Of a stretch of 64,000 nt of DNA, positions 46,748 to 58,515 are shown in pieces; the stretch's first letter is position 1; every line of letters starts with the position of its first letter. A model generated the notes under the pieces. That model worked only from the letters and a program-made list of their open reading frames with translations. It did not search any database and had not been told where the DNA came from. The position numbers and the translations under genes are program-made. Origin of the DNA: Hevea brasiliensis (lineage: Eukaryota; Streptophyta; Magnoliopsida; Malpighiales; Euphorbiaceae); assembly GCF_030052815.1 (NCBI RefSeq), contig NC_079502.1, positions 37,130,050-37,194,049 on the forward strand, given 5' to 3'.

Positions 46748-47260
46748 TCTTATAAAAAGCAATAGAAATTGGTGTTGTACCCGGCATTACCTCAATAGCA
46801 AATTCGACTTCCCTTTCTGGTGGTAAACCAGGCAATTCTTCAGGAAACACATCTGGGAAGTCTCTTACTGTGGGTATATCACACAGGTTTAGCTTAGCCT
46901 GCCTAGTATCAACAACGTGTGCTAGGTAGGCTTCACAGCTTTTTCTCATCAATCTTCTTGCAATTGTGGCTAAGATGACATTGGACAGAAAATCTGTCCT
47001 TTCACCCACAACTGAAATCTCATTAGCCTCAGGAGTTTTCAGAGAAATCCTCTTCAATTTATAAATAACTATTGCCTTATGACGTAATAACCAGTCCATT
47101 CCCAAAATCACGTCAAACTTGTGGAAGGGCAATTCAATTAGGTCTGTCGAGAATTCATATCCCTGAATCCTTAGCGGGCAACCTTTATACACCTTATTCA
47201 CTACCACACTGTGGCCTAGAGGATTTGTGACCAGAATGTCTTGGTCACTCTCCTCTACTG
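46748..47260 (-). pseudogene. gypsy protease-RT fragment (E)
   Basis: 170 uninterrupted codons on the minus strand: QDILVTNPLGHSV, FDVILGMDWL (end of the protease region), then DFPDVFPEELPGLPPERE and EVMPGTTPISIAFYK (start of chromovirus RT). Cut on the left by the D LTR and on the right by LTR A3, so the protease catalytic Asp and the RT core are absent. The wider 220-codon frame (46743-47405) is a chimera whose first about 50 residues are LTR. This is the oldest layer of the nest. Confidence 0.92.
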
Positions 47261-47846
47261 TGTCACACCCTACCCCTGTGTAAGGCATAACATGATCCCG
47301 TAATATACCTAATGAATTACCAACTTTGCCTACTGATAACCCTTTAAATACACTACAAGGGATTTTCAAAAAAACTTTTCTTACTTCTTTTACAGTGGTG
47401 AGCACTATTTACAGGTGTTAAAAACCTTTTTGAACTGAGGTGAATTAACTAACACATTTAGACTATTAGTAATTTCTGTAAAAAAATTTTGGCAGAGTGC
47501 CCTCCGTAATTTGGATAAAACAGTTCTTCAAAAACCTCTAAAAAGCACTTCAATATTTTTCTCAATCTCAAACTCTAGCATAATTCAACACAAATCCATA
47601 ATAATTTTTTAAAGATTGAGATACAAGAAATATAATTCAATTTTTACAAGTCCAATTTACTCATAATTTATTTTACAACTTTAATGTACAATTTTAATTT
47701 ACAACTGCTCAAAACCAAGAACACTATATACATACAGTGAACATACATTACAGTACAAAATGCAAAATGTGGTATACTCAATATACCCGATGATCTCTCA
47801 ATGTAGTACTAGCAGCCTAGTCTCACGCCTCTATCATCTGTCTACT

Positions 47847-47889
47847 GCGACAAAGAATGAAAAGCTATCGCTGAGTAAAATTTACTCAG
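47847..47889 (-). other. twin hairpin (A3)
   Basis: Hairpin 1 is extended to CTGAGTAA/TTACTCAG (47871-47889). Hairpin 2 keeps only the GCGA/TCGC base (47847-47850 with 47868-47871). A TATATATC box lies about 33 nt before it on the minus strand. Confidence 0.65.
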
Positions 47890-47999
47890 TGGTACACAAT
47901 AATAATTTGAAATGCGATATATAAATCTTTTATTGACAGTTCACAAATCAAATGATTCACAATTCCATCTCACAATTTACAAAATTCACCTAACACAAA

Positions 48000-48281
48000 T
48001 TTGATCAAGTAAATGAATAATACCATTTTGCAAATCAATAACATAATTCGATCAAATAAATGAATAATACCATTTTGCAAATCAATAACACAATTCGATC
48101 AAATAACTGAATAATACCGTTTTGCAAATCAATAACACAATTCGATCAAATAACTGAATAATATCGTTTTGCAAATCAATAACACCATTCGATCAAATAA
48201 CTGAATAATACCGTTTTGCAAATCAATAACATAATTCGATCAAATAACTGAATAATACAATGTTGCCAATCGATAACATAA
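48000..48281. repeat. 47-bp tandem repeat, 6 units
   Basis: Units starting TTCGATCAAATAACTG at 48000, 48047, 48094, 48141, 48188 and 48235, exactly 47 bp apart. No spacers, so it is not a CRISPR. Not present at this length in A1 or solo A. Confidence 0.9.
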
Positions 48282-48679
48282 TTTAGGCCATGACACAATT
48301 TTTTTCCACACATGCCGTGTTGTACACCACGACAAGACACACTCACCCCAATAATCGAAATCAATGAGGGAGGAAGCTAGCTGAATAATGAGTACTCATC
48401 CACACTCACCTCAGACTGACAAGTCAAAGAGGGAGGAACATAATCACACTCACCCCAGACTAATAAGTCAAAGAGGGAGGAATATATCACACTCACCCCA
48501 TAAATGGAGGAGGAACATAGTAACAGTGTCATGCCAAGTGTGAATCAAAACAATTTCAAATCATAATATTTCATACAAACCATAAATCACATTTTATCTC
48601 AAAATTTCCATTTGCAAAGTTGGCAACACAATAAGTTCCAAATAATATTCCCAAAACCAAAGCAATAAAAAATTATTCA

Positions 48680-49156
48680 TGCTAGTAGTATGCCCTAGAG
48701 CATATCATTTAGTATGTATCTTGTACATATTTCATTAATAAATGGCATTTCCACTTTTCTGTTTATATAATATATTTATGTGTAATAGAAAAGGTCCATT
48801 GATATTTTGTTAGAAATATTATTCTTAAGTTGTTAAGAATATGAGTGACAATATTTCTAGCACAAAGTATCATAAATAGGTTCACAATCGAGGATACTTC
48901 ATAATAAGGACATGACTTATCCAGAAAGATTGTATTCATGTTTGTTCCCAAGTTATTTATATGAGATATAAATAAGATGGAATGGTGAGTCTCATGCTAT
49001 ATAACAAACATGATAGGCATTTATAAATGATAAGTAGGCCGAACCAGTGACGCTTATGACAAGCACATGGAGTTTACTCTTGTCAATGTTTTGTCATAAA
49101 TCATATCAGTGCATATAATCTTTAGACCTGAGATAGCACAGTTATCTTGTATATAG
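48680..49156 (+). repeat. F 5' LTR, first part
   Basis: Starts TGCTAGTAGTATGCCC and runs to TSD tatag (49152-49156). It aligns base for base with 63520-63996. The minus-strand frame 48763-48951 is U3 antisense. Confidence 0.93.
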
Positions 49157-51253
49157 TGAAGGAACGGAAGCATGAAAAACACAAGTTTATACCATTGAAT
49201 TCAAAAATTTTCACCTAGGGTCACATGCATCATGCAAGTTTTATTTTTATCTATTTGATTTCAATGATAAACAACATATTAAAACTCTTTTAATATGTTT
49301 TTGGATCTGTATTGGCCATTTAAGATTTTAAAATTAATCAGATTAATTTTAGAACCCTAGATTAAATCAAGAACGATTACACTAACCTCTTGATGCACTG
49401 CAGTGTGTCTGCGCCTTTGAGATTCGTCTTTAGGACACCAAATGTTGTCCCTCTTGGTTGTCCACACCAAGAACACCTATGGCAGCCCTTGAACAGCTTC
49501 TAAAGCCCTTTCTATTAATTAGAAATTCAAGTTCTGCCTTTTAAGAGATTAGAGATGTAAACAGGACACTAGAAACAATTTCTAGTGTTCTTAATTCAAG
49601 AGATTGATGGCTAATCTCTTTGAATTGATAAGAGATTAAGAAGAAGAGATAAAAACCCTCAAAGTGGCGTGACAAAGGAGTGTGGCTGCTGGTTGTGTTT
49701 TATTTTCTCATAACAACACTTAAATAGCTAGGTTAACACATTAAATCCTTGCCACATGTCACCCTTTGATTAGCTCTAGGTTTAAGTGACCCAATCACAT
49801 TGTGCCAAGTGTCAAACCTATATTTAATCTTGATTTTAATCATCTTACATGATTAAAAAAAACATTTGGCAAGCTTATGTGTTATGCCATGTGTCACCAT
49901 CTCATGGTGCCACGTGTCACACTGCAAAATGACCAAAATGCCCCTGTGTCTTAATTTTGAGTTCTTAACCCAAAATAATTATTTTCTTCTTCTAATTAAT
50001 TTATATCAAATATAAATTAATTAATTAATCTCTATTAATTAATTTCTCATTAATTAAATTCATATTTAAACACTTTAAATATAAATTTAACTTATATTAT
50101 ACATCCAATAATCTAGATTTGGTTTCAAGTCATGCTAGGGACTTTGCAATCTAATTGCAAACCAAACCTATTTAATTATCCAATTTAAACTCTTTAATTA
50201 ATTAATTAAATCATATTTAATTAGGTGATAACTTGTGTATGTGTGTGACTTACTAGGCTCATCACTAATTGGCAATGAGACATGATATCAACTCTTAATA
50301 TCATCAGAACTCTTTCTTACCATAAATGATTTCTCTAAATCATTTTATGAACCTCATAGACCATGGTTAACACCTAGCATAGCATGCCATGGCCACCCAA
50401 TTAGTAATAAGGTTTACCTTAAATGAACCTATAATCATATGTTACCATGCACTAGAATCTCTGTACAAAACCCAACTCAAGCCGGAGTCATGGTTTATGT
50501 CAAACTCCATTGCTATGAATATTATGTTCTCTTTTAATTCCAGTTCTTGATTAAAAGAGTTTCTCATCGTAAACTCTTTTCTAATAAATCTATCTGTCTG
50601 CCAGAACTTGAAACATCAAGAACAATTAAATGAACATAGGATTTTATCTCTATTTACTTAGAGGAACAGATTCCACCTTGATCAACACCTACCTCCATAT
50701 ATAACTAGTAGAGCCAACACATGCCCATATACCCATACACAGTACAAGTATGAAAGCGAGATCAAACTCAAACTACCTATATACAAGATAACTGTGCTAT
50801 CTCAGGTCTAAAGATTATATGCACTAATATGATTTATGACAAAACATTGACAAGAGTAAACTCCATGTGCTTGTCATAAGCGTCACTAGTTCGGCCTACT
50901 TATCATTTATAAGTGCCTATCATGTTTGTTATATGGCATGAGACTCACCATTCCATCTTATTTATATCTCATATAAATAACTTGGGAACAAACATGAATA
51001 CAATCTTTCTGGATAAGTCATGTCCTTATTATGAAGTATCCTCGATTGTGAACCTATTTATGATACTTTGTGCTAGAAATATTGTCACTCATATTCTTAA
51101 CAACTTAAGAATAATATTTCTAACAAAATATCAATGGACCTTTTCTATTACACATAAATATATTATGTAAACGGAAAGTGGAAATGCCTTTTATTAATAA
51201 AAATATGTACAAGATACATACTAAATGATATGCTCTAGGGCATAGTACTAACA
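49157..51253 (-). mobile_element. solo copia LTR, inverted, in F's LTR
   Basis: 2097 bp, ends TGAAGGAACGG and TACTAACA on the plus strand, perfect TSD tatag at 49152-49156 and 51254-51258. Opposite orientation to F, so with the flanking F LTR sequence it gives large inverted repeats. The TATA box has decayed to GCTATTTAAG (49719-49728). The frame 50913-51170 is U3 antisense. Confidence 0.94.
49566..49626 (-). other. double hairpin in copia R/U5
   Basis: A perfect 10-bp stem ACACTAGAAA-CAA-TTTCTAGTGT (49566-49588), then AATTCAAGAGATT with AATCTCTTTGAATT around a 7-nt loop (49593-49626). It lies about 90 nt after the TATA box position. Confidence 0.65.
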
Positions 51254-51258
51254 TATAG

Positions 51259-52890
51259 GTAGTTTGAGTTTGATACTGCTTTCATACTTGTACTGTGTAT
51301 GGGTATATGGGCATGTGTTGGCTCCTACTAGTTATATATGGAGGTAGGTGTTGATCAAGATGGAATCTGTTCCTCTAAGTAAATAGAGATAAAATCCTAT
51401 GTTTATTTAATTGTTCTTGATGTTTCAAGTTCCTGGCCAGGACAGATAGATTTATTCAAAAAAGTGATTCTGATGAGAAAATCTTTTTAATCAAGAACTG
51501 GAATTAAAAGAGAACATAATATTCATAGCAAATGGAGTTTGACATAAACCATGACTCCAGCTTGAGTTAGGATTTTGTAACAGAGAGATTCTAGTGCATG
51601 GCAACATATGATTATAGGTTCATTTAAGGTAAACCTTATTATTAATTGGATGGCTATGGCATGCTATGCTAGGTGTTAACCATGGTCTATGAGGTTCATA
51701 AAATGATTTAGAGAAATCATTTATGGTAAGAAAGAGTTCTAATGATATTAAGAGTTGATATCATGTCTCATTGCCAATTAGTGATGAGCCTAGTAAGTCA
51801 CACACATACACAAGTTATCACCTAATTAAATATGATTTAATTAATTAATTAAAGAGTTTAAATTGATTAATTAAATAGGTTTGGTTTGCAATTAGATTGC
51901 AAAGTCCCTAGCATGACTTGAAACCAAATCTAGATTATTGGATGTATAATATAAGTTAAATTTATATTTAAAGTGTTTAAATATGAATTTAATTAATGAG
52001 AAATTAATTAATAGAGATTAATTAATTAATTTATATTTGATATAAATTAATTAGAAGAAGAAAATAATTATTTTGGGTTAAGAACTCAAAATTAAGACAC
52101 ATGGGCATTTTGGTCATTTCACAGTGTGACACGTGGCACCATGAGATGGTGACACATGGGATTACACATAAGCTTGCCAAATGTTTTTTTTTAATCATGT
52201 AAGATGATTAAAATCAAGATTAAATATAGGTTTGACACTTGGCACAATGTGATTGGGTCACTTAAACCTAGAGCTAATCAAAGGGTGACATGTGGCAAGG
52301 GTTTAATGTGTTAACCTAGCTATTTAAGTGTTGTTATGAGAAAATAAAACACAACCAGCAGCCACACTCCTTGGTCACGCCATTTTGCAGCCCTCCCTCT
52401 CTTCTTCTTCATCTCTTATCAATTCAAAGAGATTAGCCATCAATCTCTTGAATTAAGAACACTAGGAATTGTTTCTAGTGTCCTGTTTACATCTCTAATC
52501 TCTTAAAAGGCAGAACTTGAATTTCTAATTAATAGAAAATGCTTTAGAAGCTGTTCAAGGGCTGCCATAGGTGTTCTCGGTGTGGACAAGCTAGAGGGAC
52601 AACATCTGGTGTCCTGAAGACGAATCTCAAAGGCGCAGACACGCTGCAGTGCATCAAGAGGTTAGTGTAATCGTTCTTGATTTAATCTCGGGTTCTAAAA
52701 TTAATCTGATTAATTTTAAAATCTTAAATGGCAAATAAAGATCCAAAAACATATTAAAAGAGTTTTAATATGTTGTTTATCATTGAAATCAAATAGATAA
52801 AAATAAATCTTGCATGATGCATGTGACCCTAGGTGAAAATTTTTGAATTCAATGGTATAAACTTGTGTTTTTCACGCTTCCGTTCCTTCA
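51259..52890 (+). repeat. F 5' LTR, second part
   Basis: Continues from GTAGTTTGAGTTTG after the inserted solo LTR to CGTTCCTTCA, just before the PBS. TATA-like GCTATTTAAG at 52319-52328. The double hairpin is at 52421-52454 and 52459-52481. Confidence 0.93.
52421..52481 (+). other. double hairpin in F R/U5
   Basis: AATTCAAAGAGATT (52421-52434) with AATCTCTTGAATT (52442-52454), then ACACTAG (52459-52465) with CTAGTGT (52475-52481). One inner pair is G.U where the solo copy has A-U. Confidence 0.6.
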
Positions 52891-52892
52891 AT

Positions 52893-52905
52893 TGGTATCA
52901 GAGCC
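52893..52905 (+). other. F primer-binding site
   Basis: TGGTATCAGAGCC, 2 nt after the LTR end. Confidence 0.95.
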
Positions 52906-54655
52906 ACTATATTTGCCATTTAGATTGTTGATTATATGATTTAATTGTGTGTTTGATCATGAGATCAAATGTTCATTGCTGGTTGCAAAGCAAGTTGGCG
53001 ACATACTTGAAAAAACACCATCAATGGTGCGCATGGTTGTTATTAAATTCTGCAATTGTTGCATGATGAAAGGTTCATCATATGACTAATTAAAATGTTT
53101 AATTAGGATTTTTAATCACACAATTAAATTATGATTCAAATCAAAATTTTTAAAAATTGTTTGAATGTGATTCAAATCTGAATTTTAAAAGTTGTTTGAA
53201 TGTGATTCAAATCTGAATTTTTAAAGTTGTTTGAATCATATTTGAATCTAATTTTTTAAAATTGATTGAATAAAATTCAGATCTGATTTTTTTAAAAAAA
53301 TGTTTGAATGTGATTCAAATCTGATTTTTTTTAAAAAATGTTTGAATGTGATGCAATCTGAATTTTTGAAGTTGTTTGAATGTGATTCAAATATGAATTT
53401 TTAAATTTGTTTGAATGAGATTCAAATCTGAATTTTTAAATTTATTTGAATCATATTCAAATCTGGATTTTTAAGTTGAATATGAGATATTCAATTTAAT
53501 TTAAGTATGTATGTTTTATTTAATTGTTAAATAGTGATATGCATGATGGATGATCATGGACTATAAAAGACCAATGTGATTGGATTTATTTCTTTTATGT
53601 TTCTTTGGGATTGTAAATTAATTAATTAATTTTAATTTATTTTGGGCATGTATTATTAAGTTTGTAATAATTTTTGGGTTGTAATTTCATTTATTTAAGT
53701 TCTTGTAAATTCGCCTTGGTATGCTAAGGATTACTATGTAATATTGGATTGCAAGAAGTTCAAGGAGGTCAAGAGCATTGGTGGGACCAGTGGGAGGAAT
53801 TCAAGATCAAGTGTTGATTATGTACTCTTTCAGCAACTCTTGTAAAATGAATGAATGAAATGCACCTAGGAATGCCCTGATTCAATTCTTGGTGGCTCAG
53901 AATTGAATCCCTTAGAAAGTCCATGATCATACCATATTTACTGCTTATCCATGAATGCATGAGATGTATGGGAATGTATGCAATTATCTGATATATGCAT
54001 GCTAAATGGATAATATGCAAAGTGAGACCTTAATAGTAATTAGAATGACCATAAAATCTTCCAAACAAATGATTAAGTTGGATATGCTATAATTAAAGTA
54101 ATTATAACATAGGCCCTCCATTGGAGCAATTATTTTAAGAAATTTTAAATAGTTGCATGAGATGCAATTAATTTAAGAGATTTTCTTAAGAATAATTGTT
54201 AAGCATGAGATGTTGTAAATATGTAAATGGTTTGGTGGCCAATATTGGATGTACCTGAGGACATTAAAATTATTTACATAATTACTGGCTCAATGGGATC
54301 AACTTAACTAATGCAAGATAAGTCAATAATTGATGTACCTGAGATTTTGAGCATTAGGGGCTAGGTAAAGGATTGAACCTCACATGAGATGTGATGGGCA
54401 AGGAGTTGCTCACTTATAGTTTATTGTAATTCCAATAATGGATATACCTGAAGATGATCAATAGAATTATAAGAATTCAATCACCCACTAGAAATCCATC
54501 CAACTAGGATTTCCGTTTCCTACTTTGGAAGTGTAGGATTCGCTAAGTTAGTGGGAGGACCAATTTGATTAAAAGACCATAATCATTTTGGTTAATTACA
54601 TGATACATTTACTAATTAATCTGGTTATTTTCTCAGCTTAATTTTCTCGATAAAA
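52906..54655 (+). other. long copia leader (F)
   Basis: 1.75 kb without a gene between PBS and the gag ATG. It holds the hairpin array (53160-53461) and three GATGTACCTGA motifs (54248, 54332 and 54441, the last with one change). H has the same arrangement. Confidence 0.8.
53160..53461 (+). repeat. hairpin array, 35-nt period (F leader)
   Basis: Nine units start near 53160, 53195, 53230, 53264, 53303, 53341, 53375, 53410 and 53445. Six are perfect TTTGAAT-nnn-ATTCAAA dyads with loops GTG, GAG or CAT. Units are separated by T-rich CTGAATTTTTAAA-type sequence. Confidence 0.88.
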
Positions 54656-55288
54656 ATGAGCACAAAACAACCACCACCATCCAATATCCTTGCGAGCATA
54701 CTTGATCACAATAGGTTGACAGGACCAAATCATGCGATTGGCTAAGAAATTTGAAGCTTGTCCTGAACCTTGAACATATAGGATATGTTCTAGATTCAAA
54801 TGTTCCTGGTCCCTTACCTCCAGAGGCCACACAAGAGGAACATGATACTTTGGACAAGTGGAAGGAGCATGATATGAGAGCTAAGTGTTACATGCTTGCT
54901 TCCATGAGTAATGAGTTACAGAAGCAACATGAGAACATGCAGAGTGCGAGTGAGATCCTCCTTCACCTACAAGAGTTGTATGGTGAGCAAAGCAGGAATG
55001 CTAGGTATGAGATATCTAGACAGCTATTCCGTATGAGGATGTCTGAGGGACAAAATGTTGGGGATCATGTCCACAAGATGATTCGGCTGATTGAGCAGTT
55101 GGAACATCTTGACTTCAACATGGATTTCCAACTACAGACGGATTTGATCCTTCAGTCCCTTCCTGAGTTTTTTGGGAATTTTGTGACAAATTTCCATATG
55201 ACTAAACAGGAATGCACCTTAGCTGGTTTACTCTACATGCTGGTTATTGCCCAAAAGAATATGCCAGGCAATAAAGGGAAAGAGGTAG
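54656..55288 (+). pseudogene. gag: copia gag, main part (F)
   Basis: ATG at 54656 (MSTKQPPPSNILASILDHNR) is chosen because the frame runs into conserved UBN2-type gag. One missing base near 54738 shifts the frame. The next frame gives DWLRNLKLVLNLEHIGYVLD, the capsid-like body and LLYMLVIAQKNMPGNKGKEV. A gypsy solo LTR interrupts at TSD ggtag; gag resumes at 60180. The protein would package the RNA; this copy cannot make it whole. Confidence 0.93.
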
Positions 55289-55895
55289 TGTAACACCCCT
55301 CACTCGGCTACAGTGTAGCCGAGCAAGGCATGCTACAATCGGTGTCGGAGCACCCTAACTTATCTTACCTTATTTTTCTTAAATAATTTTGAATTCATTT
55401 AATTTAATATCAATTATTTTTCAACGGAGAAACCAGCGGAGTTTCCCCTATTTTATTATCGTTTGGCGTATTTCAATATTCACCTGTTTGAAATTCAACA
55501 ATATTTCTAAAATAAAATCTTATCCATACATTTCAATTTCATAATCATTTCCACACTCATATCATCATTTGAAAAATCATTATGTAATTCAAATCTATAC
55601 TCATTTGTACAAATTCATTCATGCTCCATTCTTATAGCAAAATTCTCAAATTTGCATTAATTTACATCATATGCAATAATTAAATAGATAATTAATTTAC
55701 ATGATATATAAATTAATTACAATTTGCTAATTTACATTACAATATAAGAAATAAATAACTTACACAAAATACATGATATGCTTAATGTGAGCCCTATCTA
55801 CATGCATTGCTGAGGAGGTGACAATCTTGAACGCTCTGTAGATCGAATCTCCAAAATCTCAGTTTAGTATTTGCTGGGCTTTAACTTTAGCACCT

Positions 55896-55937
55896 GCGCG
55901 AGGATACAATTCCATCGCGCTAAGCATTGCTGCTTAG
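55896..55937 (-). other. twin hairpin (solo LTR 55289)
   Basis: Hairpin 2 pairs GCGCGA (55896-55901) with TCGCGC (55915-55920). Hairpin 1 at 55920-55937 reads CTAAGCA-GCAA-TGCTTAG on the minus strand. Confidence 0.75.
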
Positions 55938-56547
55938 TGGTGCAATAATATAACAAGGAAATAATATATAAATAAAGATAGAAATAAAACATAATTTAAA
56001 TTATTAAGATTTATTTATACTTCACATGCGGTTTCTAAAATTTGATATGTTTTATCCTAATTTAGTTTTCTTTGAAAGTGTTTATTTCGCCAATGTACAG
56101 AGATAATGTACAAAGAAAAATGATTTAAAAATAATAAATATATGCTTATATTATCATGTAAGTCACATTTGCAATATTTATGTGTGTTATAATTTTCTTG
56201 CTAATCTTTTAGCTTTTTCTCAATACTTCCTAGGTTGTCTCAGATTGTTTCGTTATAAGTAAATTTTGATACCGGTCTAGTTCATTTCGATTCTTTCTAA
56301 TAAATAACTATTCTAATTTATTTTAGGTCATCTTACTCATTTATTTAATTTCTAATATTTTTTTTTACTAATATTCTTAACTTATTTCAATAAATTTCAC
56401 TGCCCAAGTAACCTATGACAGTCAAGCAACCGATAATGGGTCATTGGCACTGGACACCGCGGTGCCTCGGGCCGTCATACCATGGGACGCAGAACGTCAA
56501 CCACGTATGCAGTCAGTATGGCTAAAAAGCCGTGATAACACATAATC

Positions 56548-56640
56548 GGGCATAAAAGCCATGAATACAGGCATAAAGCCATGAATGTGGGCATAAAGCC
56601 ATGAATACGGGCATAAAGCCATGAATACGGGCATAAAGCC
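56548..56640. repeat. short tandem array (solo LTR 55289)
   Basis: Five units of GGCATAAAGCCATGAATAC type, the most regular of the four arrays. The palindrome CACCGCGGTG lies beside it at 56455-56464. Confidence 0.7.
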
Positions 56641-58437
56641 TTTCGCAGTACTGCTAAAACAATACCCTATTGGCATGCCAAACTATCCAATCTGACACAC
56701 ATGTCTAGGCAATACAAGGGCACATAATATCATTAAATATTAATATATTGTGTTTTATGACTTCATTATTTCATGATAAATTTCAATTATAATTCATACA
56801 TTCATTTGATCATTTATATGATCACAATTCACATCAATTATCCTTTTATACCATTGTACTCAAAATACTTCTCCTCTCTACAATAATGAGAACTAATGTC
56901 TCAATCATACATTAATATGGTTCATTTATTCATTCATTATGTTATTCATATTGATCACAATTCTAAACAATGGTTCACACGTACCATTGTATTCAGAACA
57001 TTTTCCCTTTTCTCATTTATACATTCAAGAATCTACTTATGTAATTACAAATTTTATATTTCAAGTTGAGTTATTAATATTTTATGAATTTCATTTGTGA
57101 TGGGCATATAAGCCCTAACTATCTATTCACATCAATTAGGTGACTTATTTTTCATGTTTCAAGTAATCCATGAATATTTCATGGATTTTTAATTTATGGC
57201 CTTAATTTCTTTTTAACAATTTTGACTAGGATGCATAGTCTACATTTGTCATACAATTCTAAGCATTTAATCTTAGAATTGGTTCTAGGTTTTCATCTTA
57301 ATTTACTAATCATTTTATTACTATTCACCTTACTAGTCAACCAAAATGTTGACTTTTTCATACTTAGTGGATATATTAATTCTAATTACACCAAGATCCC
57401 ACATTTTGAGTTTTACATTTGCTAGTATTAATTGCCAATTGCAATTTAAAGTCCCCTAGATGCATTTCTAATTTCAAATTTTAAATTTCAAGTTTTGGTG
57501 TCAGTATTCACCTCATTGGTCAACAAAAATGTTGACTTTTGGATAGAAAATAGGTACATTGGTTTTACCACCCCCAATGTACCACATTTTACATTTAAAA
57601 CTTGTTGAAATTAACCACCAAATCCATTTCCAAACCTAAAACCAAGAGAGCAGAATTTTCAGTTTTTGTGACCCAACTTTACTGTTCCATTGGGTCCTGT
57701 TGCAGTGGGAATTTGAGGAAATGGTAAACATGAAAGTTGTTCCTTATTTTGTCTAGTTGAATTTCCTTTTTTGAATTACTCCATTTGGAGTTTTGTAGCT
57801 CCAGATATGGTCCAAAAACCACAGCTGGCCGGATTTCAATTCTGCAGAATTTACCAAATCTATAGTACCATGAACAGTGACTGCCACTACAATTTGGGTT
57901 AGGTTCTAGTCATAATTTGGGGTAGGTTTCTTCATGAAAGTTGTTTTTCTATATCTTATCTTGTTGCTGTAAAAATTTCAGGTCAATTGACCATTTCTAC
58001 AGTGAGTTATGGCCAAATGAACAGTTATTATTCATTTGGTCATTCTGCAGAATTGGCTTGCAGGGTACCCGGATTGAGGCCAACTTTTGGTCCACTTGCT
58101 TTGGTCTTTTGGGCATGGTTTCTTCAGAAAAATTGTGCCATTATATGTCTAGTTTTATGTCCAATTGTCCAAACACCAATTGAACCTACACAGCCAAAGA
58201 TATGGTAGTCCAAACAGGCTGGACTCACAGCCTCCCTGCTGCTGTCACTAGGCATCATGCCCATTTCAGTTTGCCATGCAATAGTTCACTCCTAATTATG
58301 GTCAACTTACCCCAAATGGTCACTAATTGACCATTAGAATGTTCTTTAACAATTTCCTAAGCAAAGTCAAATTTTCACTCCCAAACCCTAGCTCAAAGTC
58401 AAGGTTTTCACAAATTTCCTTAGTTAACTCTTTCATT

Positions 58438-58440
<3 letters not shown>

Positions 58441-58512
<72 letters not shown>
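58441..58512. repeat. TA microsatellite, 36 units
   Basis: 72 bp of uninterrupted TA. It is not present at the matching place in the solo LTR 20393 (near 23800), so it expanded in this copy. The tract length may be an assembly estimate. Confidence 0.95.

Positions 58513-58515
<3 letters not shown>

Larger units (their letters stand above)
47261..48679 (-). repeat. LTR A3 (family A), left part
   Basis: TGTCACACCCTACCCCTG onwards, the same orientation as D. It is inserted in E with flank tactg (47256-47260) and interrupted at 48679 by copia F (flank attca, 48675-48679). The rest is beyond the window. It holds a 47-bp tandem array. Confidence 0.88.

Noticed and set aside
48000..48281. Possible CRISPR array
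   Set aside because: Direct head-to-tail 47-bp tandem repeats without unique spacers, in a plant LTR.
54633..54857. Minus-strand frames over the F gag start
   Set aside because: Shadows of gag in the opposite strand.
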